64,000 nucleotides of DNA. Origin: Eleginops maclovinus. Its lineage: Eukaryota; Chordata; Actinopteri; Perciformes; Eleginopidae. Made by a program: the position numbers and the translations under genes. Location: the NCBI RefSeq assembly GCF_036324505.1, contig NC_086366.1:5763427-5827426 (forward strand), read 5' to 3'. The notes beneath the pieces were generated by a model. The model saw only the letters and a program-made list of their open reading frames with translations. It had not been told where the DNA came from and ran no database searches. This document shows, piece by piece, positions 36,680 to 57,259 of this stretch; position 1 is the first letter of the stretch; every line of letters begins with the position of its first letter.

Positions 36680-37640
36680 TATTTTTGTATCATTGTAAAA
36701 GGTGTCAATATGTGCTCTTTTCTTCATAAATGTTTAAATATTTTAATCAAACCATTATCTTCATGTGATTATTGACTGCAACCAGCAGATAAACCATTTC
36801 TTGGTTGGTGAATTGAGACACAACAACAGCTTCTGTTGACTCGGGGACCAGAATAGTCTCCAACACATTTAGCCTCCATTGCAGACTGGGATGGATGAAC
36901 AAGACATTCAAGTTCATTCATCATGTCGGGAGTGGCCGGACGCATTTTGAGTCCCGGCCCATTATACTAAGAAGCACTGCAGCACAGACCGTGAAAATAG
37001 GATGATTCATATCCAGCCCTCATTTTGCAAGAATTTAGTCACCCCCTGAAGTCTAATTGTTTAATAATGCCTGAGTGAACAAGGAGTGGAGAGGATTTAT
37101 AATGCTCTAGGTGTGAGAGATGCAAAACCAAGTGTCTGTGCAAACTAGATTGCCCATGTATGAGCATCTGAGAGGGACTGAGTAACGATAAGACTTGCAA
37201 GACCGAGCGAGTATTTGTGAAAAGCCTGTGTGTGCTCGAGCTATAATCCTCGAGGCCTTAGGGAGGTGCGCACACATTCAGTCTTTTCCTGTTGCTTCCC
37301 ATTAATTCCACCTGTATACACTGGGAATGAGCCCCTGCTGGCCCTCACCCTTCCTGCCTCCTCCCTCCCTGACTCTAAATCCCCAGATGTAGGCTTACCG
37401 AACACCCAGAGAGACCGGGCTGCTCTCCCCTCTGTTGCATGCTGTTCCTCTGTGAACACGCTGATCTCAGACACAGCTCCACACATTACAATTTCAATGG
37501 ATGGGATGAGCATTTTCATTTAAATCCACATTTGAATGGCCGTTTTGCTGGAACACGTAAGACAGCTGCCACATGGCTGCTGAACTTTTGATAATGTTGC
37601 CATGGGAATGAGCCCTGGCACCGAGCGCTGAGGTGTTGCC
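36680..37640. other. no gene seen; GC-balanced unique block
   Basis: 36860-37260 is free of repeats and compositionally complex. It could be conserved non-coding DNA, but nothing in it is recognisable. Confidence 0.35.
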
Positions 37641-37642
37641 AG

Positions 37643-37785
<143 letters not shown>

Positions 37786-38159
37786 CACACTGCACCCAAA
37801 CACCAACACTTAAGGAAGCAGCAGAACATAATGCTCTTTTAAATGACAACCAAGGTTGGGCAGGTCTCTTTTTTAAAATACTGACCATCTCAGAGACATA
37901 ATTACAGTTAGTGAAACAATCCAACTTGTACTGAAGTCATATCTCTTGAAAATGTTAGGGCATTTTCAAACTGCATTTCGAAGGCTTTGCTTGTCATATG
38001 GACAAAGCGACAGCGTTGGCAATGGAAATATGCAAGTCTCTTGGGCGACTTTGGCTGCCTTTAATCTGAAGGTTGTGGGTTTGTAGAAGTGCTTTGTTTA
38101 TTTGCAGACATTTTAGCACAGGTAATTGTTTATATTCATACCTTTCTTTGTCTTTGAGT

Positions 38160-38505
38160 TACCATGGTCGTTGGGGGAGGCTCCTTCCTGGTTCAGCAAA
38201 AGGTGTGGCTGGGTGCTGAGGACTTATAAAAACTCCAAGCAGCCAATTGGGACAAATTGGGGTAAACCATGTTCTTCCATGTAAAGGGGGGGGGATTTCT
38301 GTTTTGTCAGTGTCCTTTTCTATTCTGTTCATCTTAATAACCCCTTGTTTTCTATTTGGTTCGGCCAAGCCACTATATATGTTCCATTTAGTTATTTTCT
38401 GACCTCTTAGTTATTAAAGATTCTTGGTTTATATTGTATTTGGGGTAAAACCCACTTTCTTTAAACAACTCCTGTTGCCTTACTGTTGGGTCACTAACAC
38501 TACAA
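38160..38505 (+). mobile_element. LTR-like dispersed repeat
   Basis: Contains GGAGGCTCCTTCCTGGTTCA, a TATA-like CTTATAAAAACTCC, TTAGTTATTAAAGATTC as a poly(A)-like site, and the end CTCCTGTTGCCTTACTGTTG with GGGTCACTAACACTAC. This layout (promoter, then poly(A) signal, short) fits a solo LTR found in many fish. Classification is from memory. Confidence 0.4.
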
Positions 38506-38509
38506 TGAA

Positions 38510-41500
38510 AATATAGTTTAGAGAATCAGTTTTTCTTGATAAAATATGTATTATACTATATTTTCTGATATATAGTACATGATTTCCTTCATAGTATCTT
38601 AAAAAAATAGCTACTCTTGACCTATTTTGTATCTCATTATCTAATGCCCACTTGATGGCAACCAAGCACAAAGTGAATCTGAGAAAGCAACATGTGAATC
38701 ACGTCTCTTGTTTTTAAATGTAATGGATTTGTTCTAAATGGCTTATTGCTTCACAGGTGAGTATCTTCGACTTTAAAATGGGGCGTGACACAAAAGGCTT
38801 CAGGTCAGCCTAGACAGATCAATGTCACCCATTAGATATAATCCATGAGTACAAAACACATAATAGCTGCACATTGTGTTCTCCGAGAGCAGATACTGCT
38901 AACAAGGTTGTGCCGCTAAAAGAACAGGTAAGGAATTAAAATAATAACTTTGACATTTCCTGTTATAATCCTCTTGAGTCTCAGGCTCGCTCTGCAGCTA
39001 TACTGTTCAACAGACAGGAATGAATGTTGGATTTATGTTGCAGATAATAAAAGTTGTGATTTGAAAGTGATATCAGCATCCAAGTTTTTCTGTTTGGCCT
39101 CGAGAAATATCACACCTTCCCTGTGAGAGATACGGGGGGGATTGATGGTGTTTTCTTCGCCAGTGACTAATACATGAGTGGGCAGGTGTGTTTCTACTAC
39201 TGTGCTTTCCAACCTTTGCTTTTTCTTTACCAGAAACCCCCGTAATTCACCTTATGTAGCCCCACGCCTTTTCCTACTTCCTGTACTTATCTTTGTTCTT
39301 TTGTTTTAGCACTAACGCCATCCTATACTGTGAAATCTATTCGATATAATTCACATCTGATCGGATGGTTTCACAGCACCACATCCATCCTCTGTTAGTG
39401 ACAGCAGGACGACACATGACAATGACCTAAAATCGTTTCCGAGGACATGTTTTTAATAACTCTGTGAGGTCTTGTGGTGTAGATGGCTCTGCAATGAGGA
39501 GCTAGGAAATGTCCTAATCAGAAATCCTTTATTAGTCCCACATTGGGGGAATTTACATAACATATGTACCAAAACACATCAGCCGGTCTGACTGCAGAGT
39601 TTCTGAAAATTCGCTCTGCTAGAAGTATAGACAAAGGTTCACACTGTTAACATTTATATAAACAAGATAACCTAGAGAGACCAAACTCAATTAAACTGTG
39701 AGTATGCTATTAAGCTAGCAAGTGTTAGCTATCTATGTGTAAATCAAGCTAGCTTACGTTTACTTCACTAGTTCACTAGCTTATTACTACCCATCTTACA
39801 AGCTAGCTGGCAAAAAATAGCTACCTAGCTAGCTATTCCCAAGTTGTAATTTAAATAATATTTTAAATTGAACACCCTATCGTTAGACTTACAGTGCTGA
39901 ACCATGTCTTTTGGATAAAGTAATCAGATATAGTTAATTGAAATATTTAGTTTATCGCCTGTCAAAATGTCAAAAGCTGTCATAACTTTATGCCAAATCA
40001 TTTAAAAGCTTTAAAGTGTTCATTTGGCTATTAAAGGTTGATAGGCTAAAGCTGGTGACTCCATGCCTAGTAATAGCAATTATGCTTTAACCGGAAGTAC
40101 CAAGACATTCAACTGCAATGTGGAAGCGCCCTGGAGCAGGCGAAGCATAAGGTGAATAACGGCTGAATGAAAGCCTCAAGGTGAAGGGGACTGGGTTCAC
40201 ATTGGGCACATTAACTGGTGAATAATTGCTTCTGGACGACCAAGCTATTTATGCTGCTCTCATGTCAGACTGTGAGAGGGGATCATGATGTTTTAACATG
40301 TGCTTGTTAAGCCTCAATTATTAAGGCAGGATCCACAGCCCTGTGGCACGACTAACCTTTTGAACCCAGCGCAGACAAGCTGGGTTTGCATGCATGCTGG
40401 CATACATGCGCCTGCACGCACGCACGCTCCATATGGCACAATTAACCTTTTGAACTCCAAACAGACACACAGTCAGATGGAAGCACATGAACATTATAGA
40501 TGCACACACAGAAATGTGCATCCTGACACTCTAACACGCAACCCTGTGTGCGTTCGTTGAAGGATCCTGAATAAGTCCTTGATTAGAAGCTATCCTTCCT
40601 GTTTCTTTGAAAGGCCACATTATGCATGGTTCGACTGGTGTGAGCAGCAGCCACCTGACTCTCATGCATTTGAAAGCTTTGCTAGAGAGTAAGGAATGCT
40701 GGTTTTTTTGGGGAGTGCCTATATTTTCTATGCTTTTAATTGCCCTTTCAAATATATGTCAAATAGGATTAGGATTCAGACCCTTTCATCGCATATATAC
40801 GTATATTCATGCCATCGTTTAGATGATTTACATGAAATATTTCAAAATGTGTCACATTAAACAGCTTTACATACCTTTCTCTGGTTTTGCAGTAATCCTT
40901 AGGTCGTCTACACATCATGAAGACAAACTCATTCTCTTTTTATGTTTAAAAATCAGGTGTTAGGGACTACTTAATTTTGAAGAAAAATACATACTTTATT
41001 GCTCTTTTTAGAAAAGATTAAATTGTGTGTTGGATTCACTACACTGCCTGGCATTCAATTATCCTTACATGTCACAATGATCCAAAAGAGCTTTAATCCA
41101 TCCAGATCCAACATCCATCCATTAGCTGTCCCCGCTCATCTTTTGGAGGGGGGTTGCAGCTGTTCCCATCTGACATGTTGCGGATAATTGCTTGTTTACC
41201 TCTTTGGCTAATGGAACAAAACAAGACACAAGCCAGTGTTGCAACATTCACAGTTAGTGGGTTTTCAGGACTGATCATGGCACATTAGCCAAGACAGCCA
41301 ACAAGATGTATTATTAGTCCTATAAAGGAACATCATGTTCAGTCAACAGGTCAACTTTGCCTCAGCATATACAGAGGTGGAAGTAAAATGATCAAGATAA
41401 GCGACTGTATTTCCCTGCTAGTGCATTTGTTCCGAGTTAATTACAATATGTGCAAGCTGTATTGCTATGAACCCTTGTCATTGGTGGAGTTAACCAGACT

Positions 41501-41930
41501 TTTAACCCTGTGCACTAAACATCCTCCAATAAAAAACCCTCCTCCACCATCCAAGCTCCCTGACGCTGCAGAAACCAAACAAATTAGTTCAATTTGTTGG
41601 GAATAGTCCCGCCTGTTCAGACTCCTGATAGGCCTGTTCCTGAAGTCTCTTTGTCTCCCTGCCTCCTCCTCCTCTTCAGCCCCCCCCCCCCGTCGCTGCT
41701 GGACTCAAGTCCTCTGAACCCCAATTACATAAACAGGAGATGACAGCAGCGCTGGTGGAGCACAGCCAGAGAGATGGAGGCTCAAAGAGAGAGAGAAATA
41801 GAAGTGGAGTCTAGCACAGAGAATGAGGGCCTGTACCTCCTGATAAGAAAAAGGAGAAGAACAAGACATTTTGGTGACAGGTGGATTTTACAAGTGTTTT
41901 GTAATTTGCTTGCTTCTCTGCTCTCTTCAC
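38510..41930. other. no gene seen in intergenic DNA
   Basis: Mostly AT-rich. A short direct repeat at 40345-40480 contains two copies of GGCACRAYTAACCTTTTGAAC about 90 bp apart. 39518-39550 resembles a transposon end. No exon was identified. Confidence 0.4.
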
Positions 41931-41935
41931 GACAA

Positions 41936-42343
41936 TAAGGTGGTGCAGGAATGAGTCCTAAAACACAGAAGTGAGATAGCATTTCATCACTTCTGGTCCC
42001 ATTGTCTCAAAGTCTTTGGACCAAGGTTGTTGATGGAAGCAGCGGTCGCTAACAAGTGTCGACTAAACTTCACCACCGCCTTTAGCTTAGCGGTGGTTAC
42101 GTGAAGTCATGTGAACGTGCTGTAGTTCCTTTATAGCCTAACGTTAGCATTTTACTTCAAAAATCATAATGTGGTGTTAATATGTGGAGATTATCCTAAT
42201 GAACAAACTGTGTTAGTATCACAAGCGTTTGTTCGCCAGAGATTTTATTATCTGCAATAATCCAAAACCCAATGAAAAAAATCCCATATCTTTTTGTTGA
42301 GGGAGCTTTTTATGATACGTCATCACCGCACCACTGGGAAAGA
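41936..42343 (+). mobile_element. GTGGTGCAG-TIR MITE, complete uninterrupted copy
   Basis: The left end is GGTGGTGCAGGAATGAGTCC and the right end TACGTCATCACCGCACCAC. It gives the empty-site version of the SINE-carrying copy at 8505-9175. Confidence 0.8.
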
Positions 42344-42608
42344 TGAAGGAATAAATGTGATCAGTTAGATGCAGCTTGCAGCTGGAGGGAATTTATTTCC
42401 ACTTCATATTGTACAGTTCTGTTTCCTAAATCATTTACAGCATTAAGGGGAAGCAATGTCAGAGAGCCAAAAAGGAGAACACAAAAACACATGCTGGAGA
42501 TGATTAGTGCACCATAAACCAAGGTTGCAGTGAAACGAGCAACTAAACGATCAGGAACATTCTGTTAAGTCACAGGTCATGAACTCTTTCTCGGACTGCG
42601 TGCATACA

Positions 42609-42716
42609 CACACTCACTCACTCACTCACTCACTCACTCACTCACTCACTCACTCACTCACTCACTCACTCACTCACTCACTCACTCACTCACTCACTCA
42701 CTCACTCACTCACTCA
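42609..42716 (+). repeat. (ACTC)n microsatellite
   Basis: About 27 perfect units of the tetranucleotide. Confidence 0.98.
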
Positions 42717-42983
42717 CACACATCTTTCTGTGGGCATGCAAAACGGAGCCTAAAGCCCAGCCTCAGGCAGGGTCTTAAAGGTCACGATCTCCACGCGGCT
42801 TTAGAAGGTCACGCAAAGTTCATGACACAAGCCTGACCATATTCGGCTGCTGGCTCTCTTAAAGGCTTAGAGCTGAAATTTGAAATGATGAAGAGGGAGG
42901 GAGGGAGAAAAAACAGTAACTGGAATGTTCATTGGTTGCAGCTGGGCATCGTTGGAGCAATATGGACCTGGGCTTAATGCAGG

Positions 42984-43109
<126 letters not shown>

Positions 43110-44236
43110 ATACACATGTGCATGCATGTCAGTGTGTTTATCCGTGCATGCGTGTGAGGGAAGAGGAACGAGATATTGTGTTAATATGGACCAAAAGCGC
43201 AGACGTTTCCAGATTCATGTGTCTGTGCAGGGTGTGAGTCTGAAAAATAAACACGTGCATGCAAGCCTTTGACCTGCGTGCGTGTCTGCATGCATGCCGG
43301 CATGTGTGTGACTGACGGAGATATTAGAGCAATATGAAAAAGCTTAAGCCGGAAGCATGGGGCTACAGGATGAAACCAGTGTGTGTGGGGAGCAGAGAAG
43401 CAGAGAGGGCGTCTTAAACTACAGAAGGGATCACATCTTTTCAAAATGAACATCAAAATAGATAGGAAATACATTCTGAAAGCATTTAGCAGCACTTTCT
43501 GTGGGAAAAAACTTTCAAAATGACACACTAACACAAAGTGACATTATATCCTCAGCAGTTTTTAAATACTTAAAGATTCACTTTCAGTTAAAAGTACTGA
43601 AATTTAGTGGCAAATGTCAGCCCAGTAACACCAGTAACTGTTTCTAAGAGATTGGAAGAAGTGAAAATAACACAGACGTCTGTTACAAACCTTGATTGAA
43701 AAATGATCAGAAAAAGGCAATCTTGCAGATCATTGCAAAGCTGCATGTTTCTCAGAGTGGGGGTGTTAAACTGCCTAATTTATCTGCAAAGAAAACCCCC
43801 TTTTTACACAAGGAACAATTCAGATGTAATAAGCTTATTTCAAATTGATGTGTGTGTTTGCGTGTGTAGGAGCACATTTGAACTTGATGAGACCCAAATG
43901 AATAATAAATGATGTTGAATCTGTTAGAGGAGCCTTGTATTCATTCATAGTCTTACTTTAAATGGAGGCACTCCCCAAAAAAAACAGGTGCGAACGCGCT
44001 ACAATGGCCCAAAACATTTATATTGGTAAAAACATGCTCCAGTTTAAAAAATGATGCAAATATAAAACACAAATGAAGAAACATCTTCACCAACTTGACG
44101 GGACATACAATGTAATACAAAACGCTGCATGAAGCTCAAAACACAACGGAAACCAGGGGAGGCACACAGATGGGACCAGAGTGCTTGTTGATGTTTGGGG
44201 ATTAAGAAGTTGGCCAGCTGTCACTGTTGTTGTTGA

Positions 44237-44283
44237 AAACGTACCTAACATGTTTTATTTTATAAAACATGTTAGGTACGTTT
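44237..44283. repeat. perfect palindrome, 22-bp arms, 3-bp loop
   Basis: The left arm starts AAACGTACCTAACATG, the loop is TTT, and the right arm ends CATGTTAGGTACGTTT. All 22 positions pair, so it can form a cruciform or hairpin. Confidence 0.98.
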
Positions 44284-44392
44284 AGCATGATTTCTTCCGA
44301 TGTTATTGCAGATCTGCTGTAAGCTAGCGAGCTAAACTAGCTAGCTTAGTCAATTGACCTTGTTAATGTACTGAAGAAGTTACAATTACTAA

Positions 44393-44628
44393 CAGTGATG
44401 TTGGTTACTCTAATCTGACCAGTTTTTTCAGCAAAGAGTAATCTAACACGTTACTATTTCCAAACCAGTAATCAGATTAAAGTTGCTTATCCAAGTCACT
44501 GTGCATTTCTATTTTTGTCATTTTCCTTAGTGAAAATATTATAAAGTAACTTGTTATCTAACTTAGTTACTTTTGAAAGGAGTAATCAATAATCAGATTA
44601 CTTTTTCGAAGTAACTGTGGCAACACTG
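44393..44628 (+). mobile_element. hAT-like MITE with 8-bp target duplication (236 bp)
   Basis: The ends CAGTGATGTTGGTTACTC and GTAACTGTGGCAACACTG are inverted repeats. The flanks ATTACTAA (44385-44392) and ATTATTAA (44629-44636) are an 8-bp duplication with one mismatch. Confidence 0.85.
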
Positions 44629-44999
44629 ATTATTAAGCACTTTTAGTAAATGCTGCACTTGTGTTGTCAGGTTGGTGAAAATCTTTCTTCATTTGCATGT
44701 GTTTTGTCACATTTGTGTTTTTATGTTTGCATCATTTTTAAAACTGCAGCGCATTTGTCCTAATGGAAATATTTTGGGCCATGTTTGCGCATTTGCACCT
44801 GTAGGCCAGTGTAACTTAAAAACATACGAGGACACAAATAGTCTCTTTGTGACTACAAAAAAACATCACTCAATAATATTTACCCCTTTGAATAATTCAA
44901 AGTTCTGTGGTTGCTCTTTTGAAGGCTGCACTTCACTCTGTCTTTATTTATATATCACATCCTTATTTCTGCAACCTCCTCTCCCCTCTCTCCTCCATC

Positions 45000-45700
45000 C
45001 TTCTCCTGCTCTCCTAACCCCTAACCCTCCTCCTCAGCTAACCCCAGCCAGCAGGTCTACAGAGTAAAGCTTCACTGTGTGCCAGCAGCAATTCCTGGAG
45101 GGCAGTCAGGCAAACAAACCCAGCCAGCGCCCGCTGCATGACTCACACAGACAGAGAGGGAGACAGAGAGAGGGAGACGGAGGTAGAAACATTGAGATGA
45201 GAGGGCAAAAGAATTTTAAGCTGGTAAGAGCTGATGAGAGGGGGCAGGTTGGAAAAAGGAGATTGAAAAAAAAAGTGGAGAGGCTGTAAGAGAGATTAAG
45301 AGGGTAGGAGAGAGAGACTGGGAGATAGAGAGGGATGGGGGCAAATGGAGGGCAACCTGCGCGATGTTTGCATGCACACCAGAAGAGCAGACAGGCACGC
45401 AGCTCAGAGAGGAGGCACGAAGAGAGCAAAATAACTCCCCGTCCTCCTCCCTCTCTATATCTCTCTCCATCTCCCCCACCTCCCTTCGCTTCCCTCATTC
45501 TCCCTACTTCACCTCCCCTCTGCCAAAAACACAGCACGACTGTCCTGCAGGACACAACGACCCAGCAGAGAGCAACTGGAGGCAGGGGACAAGAACGGAA
45601 TTGGGAATAAAGGACAAAAAAAGCTGAGAGACGAGGAGTCCCACATGAGGATAATGAAGAAATGGAGGATTTTAATGTGGTTGTCACACACACATACAGA
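45000..45700. other. purine/pyrimidine-rich block, no gene supported
   Basis: GA-rich sequence (45140-45340) and CT-rich sequence (45430-45520) keep frames open on both strands, including 195 codons on the minus strand. The composition is Ser/Leu/Pro-rich low complexity, and no exon boundaries fit. Confidence 0.5.
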
Positions 45701-45709
45701 GAGTGAAGC

Positions 45710-45822
45710 TTAAAGAGGACATACTCTGCTCATTTTCAAGTTCATATTAGTATTTAGTGCCTTTACTGTGAGATGTTTCCTTGGTTTAATGTTCAAAAAG
45801 GTTTGGTTTTTTCTCATTCTAA
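45710..45822 (-). mobile_element. TTAA-flanked MITE, inverted right-end fragment
   Basis: TTAAAGAGGACATACTCTGC at 45710 on, then CATTTTCAAGTTCATATTAG and TTTAATGTTCAAAAAGGTTT. Confidence 0.85.
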
Positions 45823-45839
45823 ATATTTGAGCTAATTTT

Positions 45840-46590
45840 TCTTCAGTATTTTTCACATTATGCTGCTTTATACTCGACTACATTGTGTCATCAAATGTAC
45901 TTTTTACTCCACTTTATTTATTTTACAGCTTAAATTACTTTACAGATTAAGAATAATACAACGATAATAATAATAATAATAATGATAAGTAATAACGTAT
46001 GTCAAATTATTATATGTTAAGCTAGCCAGCATTATTTAAAAGTCATTAAAGTCATTAAAATAAGCCTCATCTTTGACCATGCGTTATATACTCATCATTC
46101 TGTTATATTTTGATATTAATACTCAGTGGTAGTACAATATTGAGGGACTAAAATAATATTATTATTTCATATTATGTTACATTTTGGGGTCATTTTTTAA
46201 ATGTAGATTATTATTACAAAGTAATAATCAACTAATGAAGTAGGTAATAATATTATAGGTTAAGCTACCCTTCAGCATCTAAAGTAATTCAGATAAACAC
46301 CCTACTCAAATACCCAAATACCCAACACAGAGGTGCTGAAAACATAAATGCATCAATAATAATAATAAAATAATGATCTATTATTCAAAGAAGGGCCATG
46401 CTATACAATGAGTACTTTTGGTACGTCATGTATAATGATAATAATCAAAATATATGCAAATAATAAATTAATTAATTAAAGAAACAGAGGGATGGAAAAA
46501 GGTTGTAATCACCTCATAATGCAAACCCACTCATACTTGCAAAACTAAATACTCTAGTACTTCTAATTCAATTGAATGCAGGACTTTAAC
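45840..46590. repeat. AT-rich repeats: ACTCCACTTT-type repeat and ATA microsatellite
   Basis: TGTACTTTTTACTCCACTTT is from the TACTTGAGTA repeat family. AATAATAAT runs occur near 45965-45985 and 46355-46367. No coding sequence. Confidence 0.5.
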
Positions 46591-46599
46591 TCATAACAG

Positions 46600-47660
46600 G
46601 GTGTTTTTACGCTCTAGTCAAGCTTCTTTTACGATCAGAGACCTATTCAACTTGAGGACAGAAGGGAGAAATGTGTGTGAGGAATGAGAAGTGAATGAGC
46701 TTCAGAGGAGGAGGAAGAAGGAGGGTAGAGGAGAGAGTCTGCTGTGCCCCATGTGTGAGTCTCTGGGCTGGGTATGCTGCTCCCCTCGGCCTCCCTCCCT
46801 CTGGACCGCATTAGACATGGCGCTCAGATAATACACTGCTGGGGATGTAGAGGGCTGATCACGGGCACATTTTTCCCTGACTTTAATACCACTGGACCAA
46901 GACAAGAACAAATAATCAGACTCTAAACCGCTGACTGCAAAACATCACGTAGCTCACATTCAGAGCAGCCGGCAGCATGTGGCTCACAGTTTCACAACAC
47001 ACTACGCACACACACACACACACTTCTCTCAACGGTTGTCGTATCGGCCAGAAGTTATTTGACATAATTATCCCACATTTGGGTAAAAACACTCATCACA
47101 AGGCTTATTCAATTTGGACATTCTGTGGTCTGATATTTATGTGCAGGACGTTCTGATCTATGTGCAGACATATCCATCCGCAGAAAGAAGTCTGGTCGAT
47201 TAAACGTCAGCCAAGGACAACAAACATTAGTTTTACTCCGTGAGAGGACAAACTCTGGATTCATGATGGCTACAATATCCCCAGCAAATAAAAGAAAGTA
47301 CGAGTACAAGAGAAGGAAAAAGGTTAAAAGACAGAAAGCTGGACGTTAGAGGAAGAAGACAGACAGGAAGTGAACATTTACAGGAATTTTAAGTTACGTT
47401 GCTGTCGCTGCAGTTCCCGCTGTCGGTAAGCGGTGGAACAGACTCCTTTTTGTTAGCAGAAGCAATACGAACAACAAACTTACAAGTAAAGCTGCTTTTA
47501 TACATTTTCTAAATCGGTTTCTAATAATTGAAGTTAGCGTAATGTTAATTTTGCATTTGCCCAATCAAATTACCTAAACAGATTGAGAAATTTTGGAAAC
47601 ACCATTACTGCTAAATTAACAAATACATCTGACATGAATAGAATAAAGCACAAAGTCATT
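46600..47660. other. no gene seen downstream of tiparp
   Basis: Unique, moderately GC-balanced sequence with a short CA run (47009-47022). Nothing supported. Confidence 0.4.
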
Positions 47661-47664
47661 AAAT

Positions 47665-48684
47665 AGTTTTTCTTTTAGATTCTTTATTAAATCAAGGTTA
47701 CATTAAACTAACATAAATAATTTTTTTATGAACAAAAGGCACACAGTTCAAATATAAACAAAGAGGACGTCTGTACAGTTTCAATAAAACATGTCTACTG
47801 TCTCTGAGAGAGAGAGCGGTCCAAAAGAGATGAGTTTCGGGGGCGGGGGCGTTATTTGCTGAGGAGACGCTACAGCGCCGCCGAGTCTCAGCGGGAAACT
47901 GTTCACTCTTCAGCCCCCCCGCCAGGAGCTAAAACGGAGGGCGCAAAGGCATAAACGCTGACCAGGCACAGCACTGGTGTCGTGTGAAACCTCTGCCGGG
48001 AGGTTTTCTTTTTCTACGGATATGTCATCCCGCTGAAACTCGCGTCCAATGTCCGTCTGAGGCCACAAGATCCATTTACACTAAATTAAAAAACACGCAG
48101 CACAAACAAAAAAAAACAGGGTCCGGAGGCTGGGTAAACGAGAGTAAGACAATGACGGGGTGGAGGGGTTAATGTTGTGTGGTTGGTTGCTGCCTCCTCG
48201 GGATAATGCGGCCGGTTTCACAGTACTGGCAGGACGCTAACTGTCCTAATGGGGAGTTCAGATACAGCCATACGACTAAAGTCAAAACACGGTAAGAGGA
48301 CTCCGTTTGGTTTTTCCTGCTTCTGCTCCAAAAAAATGGTAGGTAGATCAAATCCTGTCGTGATCACCGCTAAACTCCTGTGGAGCAAAGTCTGGTCCGT
48401 TGTGGCCGCTCACCTCTGAACACTGGATGGTGTCGTCCTTTTGTACGTCCAGTTTTGTCCAGTTTAATCCACTTCCTTACAGTTCAGTTTGGTCGGATCC
48501 AGCAGATGTGTGAAGCCCAGTCCGACAAAGAGATTCCAATAGAGTCTGTTTCAGCAACAGTACTCTAAATATGACCTTGTGAAACTGTTCCTTTTTCATC
48601 TTAGGCGGGAGACTCCACCCGCCTGTCACCGTGACGAATTGTAGGGTGAGGATTTCCAGATACACACAGTCCCAGGTCTGAGGC
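47665..48684 (-). other. tiparp: tiparp 3' untranslated region (predicted)
   Basis: This is sequence between the tiparp stop codon and the first AATAAA found downstream on the minus strand (47688-47683). It is unique-looking with a GC-rich middle (about 47830-47960) and no recognised transposon. The length of about 1 kb is reasonable for TIPARP. The exact cleavage site is inferred; the T/G-rich stretch near 47650 would serve as the downstream element. Confidence 0.6.
47683..47688 (-). terminator. polyadenylation signal of tiparp
   Basis: AATAAA on the minus strand, about 1.0 kb after the stop codon, followed within about 30 bp by a T/G-rich stretch (TTTGTGCTTTATTC). No other canonical signal was noticed between it and the stop codon. 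Confidence 0.55.

Positions 48685-57259
<8,575 letters not shown>

Larger units (their letters stand above)
43986..44802. mobile_element. foldback-type element with ~150 bp inverted arms
   Basis: The left arm (43986-44135) and right arm (44640-44802) are inverted copies, for example AGGTGCGAACGCGC against GCGCATTTGCACCT, and AAATGAAGAAACATCTTCAC against GTGAAAATCTTTCTTCATTT. Between them lie a 47-bp near-perfect palindrome and a hAT-like MITE. Single arms occur at 19670-19850 and 63418-63510. Confidence 0.7.

Noticed and set aside
45106..45693. 195-codon minus-strand frame
   Set aside because: Low-complexity Ser/Leu/Pro/Cys product over a GA/CT-rich tract, with overlapping frames on the other strand and no splice or start context.
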